Assembly: GCF_037414475.1 (NCBI RefSeq)
Contig: NZ_CP147913.1
Span: 2,170,001 to 2,234,000, forward strand
Source of the DNA: Myxococcus stipitatus
GTDB lineage: Bacteria; Myxococcota; Myxococcia; Myxococcales; Myxococcaceae
DNA length: 64,000 nucleotides
Reading direction: 5' to 3'
The stretch's first letter is position 1. Each line of letters opens with the position of its first letter. The position numbers and the translations under genes were made by a program. A model generated the notes under the pieces. The model was not told where the DNA came from, ran no database searches, and worked only from the letters and a program-made list of their open reading frames with translations. This document shows, in pieces, positions 60,601-64,000 of this stretch.

Positions 60601-63600
60601 ACCACCCTCCTCCATCGCTACTCCGGAGAGCGAGACCTCAGCATCGGAGTCCCCGTCTCGGGCCGCACCCATCCGGCCACCCAGGACGTCGTCGGACTCT
60701 TCCTCAACACCCTCGTCCTGCGCACTCAACTGGAGCCGGGAGCCACGTTCTCCAGCCTGCTCACTCAGGTGCGAACCACCACGCTGGAGGCACTCAACCA
60801 CCAGGAGGCGCCCTTCGAGCGAGTCGTCGAGGCGCTCCAGGTCGAGCGCAGCCTCAGTCACTCACCTCTCTTCCAGGTCATGTTCGACCTGCGCCGCCTC
60901 GACTCTCCCCTCTCCTTCTCCGGCCTCTCTTCTCGCAACCTCTTCGTCGACAACGGCACCAGCCAACTCGACCTCGCCCTCACTGCCGTCGAGTCCCCCG
61001 ACTCCTCCCTCCTCCTCTTCTTCCAGTTCCGCACTGACCTCTTCGACCTCTCCTCCGTCGACCGCTTCCTCTCCCACTTCCTCCTCCTCCTCGAGCAGTC
61101 CCTCTCCTCTCCTTCCCTCCCCCTCTCCTCTTTCTCCCTCCTCGACTCTCTCGAGCGCCGTCGCGTCCTCTTCGACTTCAACGACTCCCACCTCCCCTTC
61201 GACTCCTCCGCCACCCTCGCCTCTCTTCTCGAGGCCTCCTTCTCTCGCCACCCCCACGCCGTCGCTCTCGTCGCCCCAGACGCCACCCTCACCTTCTCCC
61301 AACTCTTCTCCCGCGCCTCCCTCCTCGCCTCTCACCTCGCCGCTCTCGGCGCTCGCCCAGAGTCCGTCGTCGCCGTCTGCCTCGAGCGCTCCTCCCTCGC
61401 CGTCGTCTCCCTCCTCGCCGTCCACCTCTCCGGCGCCGCCTGTCTCCCCCTCGAGCCCTCTCACCCTCACGCTCGTCGCGCCCTCCTTCTCCAACAGGCC
61501 AACGCCCTCCTCGTCCTCTCCTCTCCCGCCCTCTTCCCCGAGCCCCTCTCCCACTCTCGCCTCGTCTCTCCCGACGACGCCTTCCTCCCCGGCGCTCCTC
61601 TCTCCCAACCCCTCCGCGCCCTCCCTCACAACCTCGCCTACGTCCTCTTCACCTCCGGCTCCACCGGCACCCCCAAGGGCGTCCTCTCCACTCAGCAGAA
61701 CGTCGTCCACTGCTTCGACGCCTTCGACTCCCTCTACTCCACCTCCCCAGGCCACACCTGGGCCGCCTCCGGCAGCCTCTCCTTCGACATCCACCAGGAG
61801 GAAATCCTCTTCAGTCTCTCTCGCGGCGCTCGCGTCATCCTCCGCGACGTCGGCCCTCTCGGCCTCTCCCGCGACATCCTCTCCCACCGCATCTCCCACG
61901 TCGTCATCACCCCCTCCTCCCTCGCCTCCGCACTCGAGGAGCCCGGGGCTCTCGACGCCTTCCGCTCCCTCTCCGTCCTCGTCACCGGCGGCGAAGTCCT
62001 CCCTGACTCTCTCGTCCAGTCCCTCGCGCTGACTTCCACTCGCCTCGTCAACACCTACGGGCCCACTGAAGCCAGCATCAACGTCGCCGCGGAAATCTCC
62101 CTCCCTCACCGCCCCGTCCGTCTCGGGCGCCCTCTTCCGCGCTGCCTCCTCTACGTCCTCGACGACTCCCTCCAGCCTCTCCCTCCCGGCCTCCCAGGCA
62201 ACCTCTTCATCTCCGGCATCTGCCTCGCTCGCGGCTACCACTCCCTCCCTCACCTCACCGCGGAGCGCTTCCTCCCCAACCCCTTCTCCTCCGAGCCCGG
62301 CTCTCGCCTCTACGACACTGGCGACAGGGCCCGCTGGAATGACGACGGCTCCCTCTCCTTCCTCGGCCGCTCCGACTTCCAACTCAAGCTCCGCGGCGTC
62401 CGCATCGAAGTCGAAGAAATCGAAGCCGCCCTCCTCCGCCTCCACGGCGTCCGTCACGCCGCCGTCCTCCCCTTCCGCTCCTCTCTCGACTCCTTCCTCG
62501 TCGCCTTCCTCGTCCTCGACGACGGCGCTCCTCCTCTCTCCTCCCTCCGCGACTCCCTCTCCTCCTCTCTCCCCGAAGCACTCGTCCCCTCTCGCTTCCT
62601 CGCCCTCCCCTCTCTCCCCTTCACCACCAGCGGCAAGCTCGACAGGGGCGCTCTCTCCTCCTTCGACATCTCCTCCGCTCTCGTCACCTCCTCCTCTTCC
62701 TCCGACTCCGACTCCTCTCCTCGCGGCCAGGCCGAAGCCCTCCTCTCCCAACTCTTCGCCGACGTCCTCTCACTCCCCTCCGTCCCTCGCGACGCCGACT
62801 TCTTCTCCCTCGGCGGACATTCCCTCTCCGCTTCTCGCCTCGTCTCTCGCATCCGCCTCGTCTTCGGCGTCGAACTCCCTCTCTCCTCTCTCTTCTCCTC
62901 TCCTTCCGTCGCCTCTCTCGCTCCTCTCCTCTCCCTTCAGCACAAGGCCTCTCTCCCTTCTCCCACCCCCTCTCCTCTCCCTCCTCAGGCCTCCTTTGCT
63001 CAGGAACGCCTCTGGTTCCTTCACCAGCTCTCGCCAGAGCTGCGCGCGTACAACATCCCCGAGGCCGTGGAGCTTCGCGGCGCGCTGGACGTCGAGGCGC
63101 TCGACTCCGCCCTGCGGCTGCTGCTCGAACACCACCCCGTCCTGCGCACGACGTTCGTCGCGGAAGATGGACGGCCAGTTCCTCGCCGCGCCCCGATTCC
63201 CGCCGAGGTCCTCCAGGTCGAATCGCTCCCCGTGACGCGCACGGATGGCTCCACGCTGAATGAGCGGCTGCGGGAGGAGAGCACCCGCGCCATGTCCTTG
63301 GAGCAGGGGCCCCTCTATCGCTTCCGGCTGTTCCGCCTCGCTCCTGAGCACCATGTCCTGCTGCTCGTGCTGCACCATGTGGTCGTCGATGGCCTCAGCA
63401 TCGACGTCCTGCTGCGCCACCTGTCCCAGGCCTACGCCGCCCTCCATCAGCGCCAGGCGCCGCTGCCGCCCAGGCCCTCGCTCGACTATGCCGACGCCGC
63501 CGCGTGGCAGCGCTCCGCGCCGGTCCGCGAGCGTGAGGACCTCCACGTCGAGTACTGGAAGCGCCAGCTCGCCGGAGCGCCCACATCGCTGTCCCTGCCC

Positions 63601-64000
63601 ACGGACAAGCCTCGTCCCGCAGTCCTCGGTGACGCGGGCGCGCTGAGCCGCTTCCAGCGCCTGTCCCCCGAGCTGGAGCAGTCTCTCGCAGCGGTCTGCC
63701 GTGAACACCACGTCACGCCCTTCATGGTCCTGGGCGCCGCGTTCGCCGCGCTGCTGCATCGACACTCGGGACAGGATGACGTGTCTCTTGGCACGCCCGT
63801 CGCCGGCCGTCCCCATCCCGCGCTGGAAGACATCGTCGGCCTCTTCACCAACACCGTCGTCCTCCGCACGCGCTTCAGTCCGGGGCTCACCTTCGCCGAG
63901 CTGCTCGCGAGCACGCGGACCACGGCCCTGGAGGCCTTCGCGCACCAGGACGCGCCCTTCGAGCGCGTCGTCGATGCCCTCCAGGTGGAGCGCAGCCTCG
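54679..64000 (+). CDS. Non-ribosomal peptide synthetase, A-PCP-C-A-PCP-C-A-PCP-C..., continues past window
   Basis: Open frame of 3107 codons to the window end. Module 1 starts with A (~63-555; YTSGSTGRPKGV, NAYGPTE, RTGDLTRW, PSGKVDRQ) and PCP (Ser606 in GGHSLSA), so it is a loading module. Module 2: C (~667-1100; HHIVVDG at 799), A (~1118-1605; FTSGSTGTPKGV, NTYGPTE, DTGDRARW), PCP (Ser1663). Module 3: C (HHIIVDG), A, PCP (Ser2715). Module 4: C with HHVVVDG, cut by the window. No epimerase, methyltransferase or thioesterase so far. Specificity residues by eye: A1 DACTIVAVCK (near aromatic codes), A2 and A3 both DIEVVGTINK (unassigned). Modules 2 and 3 share a nearly identical 2.2-kb block with odd codon use. 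Product unknown. Confidence 0.97.
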   Translation, partial: MTAPDDSAAASPLPGRKPPSGEPAAAPAQGPALGGHGPRNTLSAEERGRVLVRFNTSDLEFARGDTVVACFEHQVDQTPEATALDFEGHRLTYRQLDERANQLARHLRSMSVGPEIRVALLAERSVEQVVGMLAILKAGGAFVPLEPAHPPERLSLLLSDSGAPIVLGQQHLLDELRLSGCIAVELDGAKAPHTRESRERPGPVATADHLAYVLYTSGSTGRPKGVLVVHAGLRNTALAAAHAHAIRPEDRVLQFASAGFDASVCEVFSTLVAGATLVLAPRERLLPDAPLRGLLREQRVTAITLTPSVLAQLETEGLEGLRTLISVGEALPESTARRWGQGRRLLNAYGPTEVTVCASITPDGVVPEAITLGTPWPNTRLYVLDDALEPLAPGVAGELYISGVGVARGYLGRPDLTAERFLPNPFSTEPGARLYRTGDLTRWTQNGELEYLGRADAQVKVRGMRVEPGEVESVLARHPEVREAAVVARRAPWGELTLVAFYVRRESGEGPLASAAARTWLRQQLPEHLVPSALVPLPALPLTPSGKVDRQALAVLPFDPASIEEALPHEEPRGELEQLLAELFQQVLGTKPPGRDSDFFEMGGHSLSATRLLARVHQVLGRELPLATLFATPTVAALAQVLSRPAEPLHAPLSAPTPLPPGAEPTPSLPQERMWFLQQLQPDSAAYLVVDALEFQGPLHRTALEDTLRLLLERHAALRVTFFPFEGTPRLRTHEVREPVLTVEHLSRSTHDTESAESWLQRRMSEEAGRPFSLEEGPLYRFRLFVMSPERHVLLVVLHHIVVDGLSMDILFQELAGTYSALSEGREPDLAPMGLDYAAISAWQRTPEVRAREESHLEYWKQQLAGAPTLLSLPTDRPRPSVLSDRGALSRRHQLSAELRSRLDALCRHHQVTPFMALLSVFTTLLHRYSGERDLCIGVPVSGRNHPSTHDIVGPFINTLVLRTQVSTGMSFAALLEQVRSTSLDAFANQEAPFEQVVEALQVERSLSHSPLFQVMFDLRRLDSPLSFSGLSSRNLFVDNGTSQLDLALTAVESPDSSLLLFFQFRTDLFDLSSVDRFLSHFLLLLEQSLSSPSLPLSSFSLLDPLERRRVLFDFNDSHLPFDSSATLASLLEASFSRHPHAVALVAPDATLTFSQLFSRASLLASHLAALGARPESVVAVCLERSSLAVVSLLAVHLSGAACLPLEPSHPHARRALLLQQANALLVLSSPALFPEPLSHSRLVSPDDAFLPGAPLSQPLRALPHNLAYVLFTSGSTGTPKGVLSTQQNVVHCFDAFDSLYSTSPGHTWAASGSLSFDIHQEEILFSLSRGARVILRDVGPLGLSRDILSHRISHVVITPSSLASALEEPGALDAFRSLSVLVTGGEVLPDSLVQSLALTSTRLVNTYGPTEASINVAAEISLPHRPVRLGRPLPRCLLYVLDDSLQPLPPGLPGNLFISGICLARGYHSLPHLTAERFLPNPFSSEPGSRLYDTGDRARWNDDGSLSFLGRSDFQLKLRGVRIEVEEIEAALLRLHGVRHAAVLPFRSSLDSFLVAFLVLDDGAPPLSSLRDSLSSSLPEALVPSRFLALPSLPFTTSGKLDRGALSSFDISSALVTSSSSSDSDSSPRGQAEALLSQLFADVLSLPSVPRDADFFSLGGHSLSASRLVSRIRLVFGVELPLSSLFSSPSVASLAPLLSLQHKASLPSPTPSPLPPQASFAQERLWFLHQLSPGSAAYVMPEVLELKGPLDVRALEKALRLLPERHSSLRAVFRSIEGHPRMELRPVPERVLAVENLLAMAQDEEFLDGLLTQRLREESARAFSLEQGPLYRFRLFRLAADHHVLLVVLHHIIVDGLSMDRLLRELAQGYSELSQQRSPVLPLPALDYTDISAWQRTPEVRAREESHLEYWKQQLAGAPALLSLPTDRPRPSVLSDRGSFSRRHQLSAELRSRLDALCRHHQVTPFMALLSVFTTLLHRYSGERDLSIGVPVSGRTHPATQDVVGLFLNTLVLRTQLEPGATFSSLLTQVRTTTLEALNHQEAPFERVVEALQVERSLSHSPLFQVMFDLRRLDSPLSFSGLSSRNLFVDNGTSQLDLALTAVESPDSSLLLFFQFRTDLFDLSSVDRFLSHFLLLLEQSLSSPSLPLSSFSLLDSLERRRVLFDFNDSHLPFDSSATLASLLEASFSRHPHAVALVAPDATLTFSQLFSRASLLASHLAALGARPESVVAVCLERSSLAVVSLLAVHLSGAACLPLEPSHPHARRALLLQQANALLVLSSPALFPEPLSHSRLVSPDDAFLPGAPLSQPLRALPHNLAYVLFTSGSTGTPKGVLSTQQNVVHCFDAFDSLYSTSPGHTWAASGSLSFDIHQEEILFSLSRGARVILRDVGPLGLSRDILSHRISHVVITPSSLASALEEPGALDAFRSLSVLVTGGEVLPDSLVQSLALTSTRLVNTYGPTEASINVAAEISLPHRPVRLGRPLPRCLLYVLDDSLQPLPPGLPGNLFISGICLARGYHSLPHLTAERFLPNPFSSEPGSRLYDTGDRARWNDDGSLSFLGRSDFQLKLRGVRIEVEEIEAALLRLHGVRHAAVLPFRSSLDSFLVAFLVLDDGAPPLSSLRDSLSSSLPEALVPSRFLALPSLPFTTSGKLDRGALSSFDISSALVTSSSSSDSDSSPRGQAEALLSQLFADVLSLPSVPRDADFFSLGGHSLSASRLVSRIRLVFGVELPLSSLFSSPSVASLAPLLSLQHKASLPSPTPSPLPPQASFAQERLWFLHQLSPELRAYNIPEAVELRGALDVEALDSALRLLLEHHPVLRTTFVAEDGRPVPRRAPIPAEVLQVESLPVTRTDGSTLNERLREESTRAMSLEQGPLYRFRLFRLAPEHHVLLLVLHHVVVDGLSIDVLLRHLSQAYAALHQRQAPLPPRPSLDYADAAAWQRSAPVREREDLHVEYWKRQLAGAPTSLSLPTDKPRPAVLGDAGALSRFQRLSPELEQSLAAVCREHHVTPFMVLGAAFAALLHRHSGQDDVSLGTPVAGRPHPALEDIVGLFTNTVVLRTRFSPGLTFAELLASTRTTALEAFAHQDAPFERVVDALQVERSL
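57649..59879 (+). repeat. Direct repeat copy 1 inside NRPS: end of C2, A2, PCP2, first residues of C3
   Basis: 2231 bp, repeated 3156 bp downstream at 60805-63035. By eye I count 13 single-base differences, all transitions; only two change the protein (Q to R near 57666, P at 57991 to S). Partial similarity extends back to 57206, broken by a divergent stretch around 57490-57648. From about 57715 to 59860 the coding strand is almost pure pyrimidine at third positions: CTC for Leu, TCC/TCT for Ser. Confidence 0.95.
60805..63035 (+). repeat. Direct repeat copy 2 inside NRPS: end of C3, A3, PCP3, first residues of C4
   Basis: Second copy of the block at 57649-59879. Identity ends at both copies after the motif QERLWFLHQLSP at the start of the next C domain, where ordinary GC-rich codons (CTG, GCG) resume. 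The same A domain twice means the same amino acid should be added twice in the peptide. Confidence 0.95.

Overview
The window is GC-rich (third codon positions mostly G or C) and looks like a chromosome segment of a Myxococcaceae bacterium (Myxococcus, Corallococcus or Pyxidicoccus type). The clues are a MYXO-CTERM sorting tail (27931-25253), many lipoproteins, a MopE-type Cys-rich secreted protein, a giant RHS/SpvB protein, fused M1-aminopeptidase/ABC permease, a family B DNA polymerase, and a large NRPS gene. No rRNA, tRNA, CRISPR array, IS element or prophage was recognised. Reading is by eye; family names rest on motifs and remembered family patterns, not on searches.

Layout. 1-7.0 kb: partial GFA-type protein, a hypothetical gene and an AraC regulator (minus), facing an internally deleted SDR and a GxGxxG reductase (plus), then an SMI1/LRR protein and an 820-aa MacB/FtsX permease. 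7.0-17 kb: a polymorphic-toxin-like locus: SMI1-type and small orphan genes (minus), a 2271-aa SpvB/RHS lipoprotein with a JAMM-like C-terminal domain, its probable immunity gene, and a Cys-rich repeat protein. 17-23.4 kb: DUF3224 lipoprotein and AraC regulator, PD40 lipoprotein, LytS/LytTR two-component pair, two hypothetical proteins. 23.4-33.1 kb: fused dihydroxyacetone kinase, MYXO-CTERM protein, family B polymerase, WYL-type regulator, FadD ligase behind a 9-bp operator-like dyad. 33.1-38.3 kb: M1 peptidase/ABC permease with its ATPase, a small Lys/Arg-rich protein and a cold-shock protein. 38.6-47.1 kb: HTH-only TetR, MocR regulator with AGTGG direct repeats in front of an AhpD-like gene, a hypothetical, pirin, JmjC oxygenase and a divergent TldE/TldD pair.

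47.1-52.5 kb is the most unusual region: a tight minus-strand operon that starts with a 56-residue acidic peptide whose stop overlaps the start of a Rieske oxygenase (ATGA), followed by a diheme cytochrome lipoprotein, a pentaheme OmcA-like lipoprotein and a further lipoprotein. A DUF1302-like outer-membrane barrel gene diverges from it and sits 13 nt ahead of the NRPS. The peptide/Rieske/cytochrome/barrel set could be a peptide-modifying or extracellular redox system that I cannot match to a described one.

54.7-64 kb: an NRPS open past the window end, A-PCP / C-A-PCP / C-A-PCP / C. Modules 2 and 3 carry a 2231-bp direct repeat (period 3156 bp) that is nearly identical, and most of that repeat is written in a strikingly pyrimidine-only codon style (CTC, TCC, TCT, GTC) absent from the rest of the gene, with the switch back to normal codons exactly at each C-domain start.
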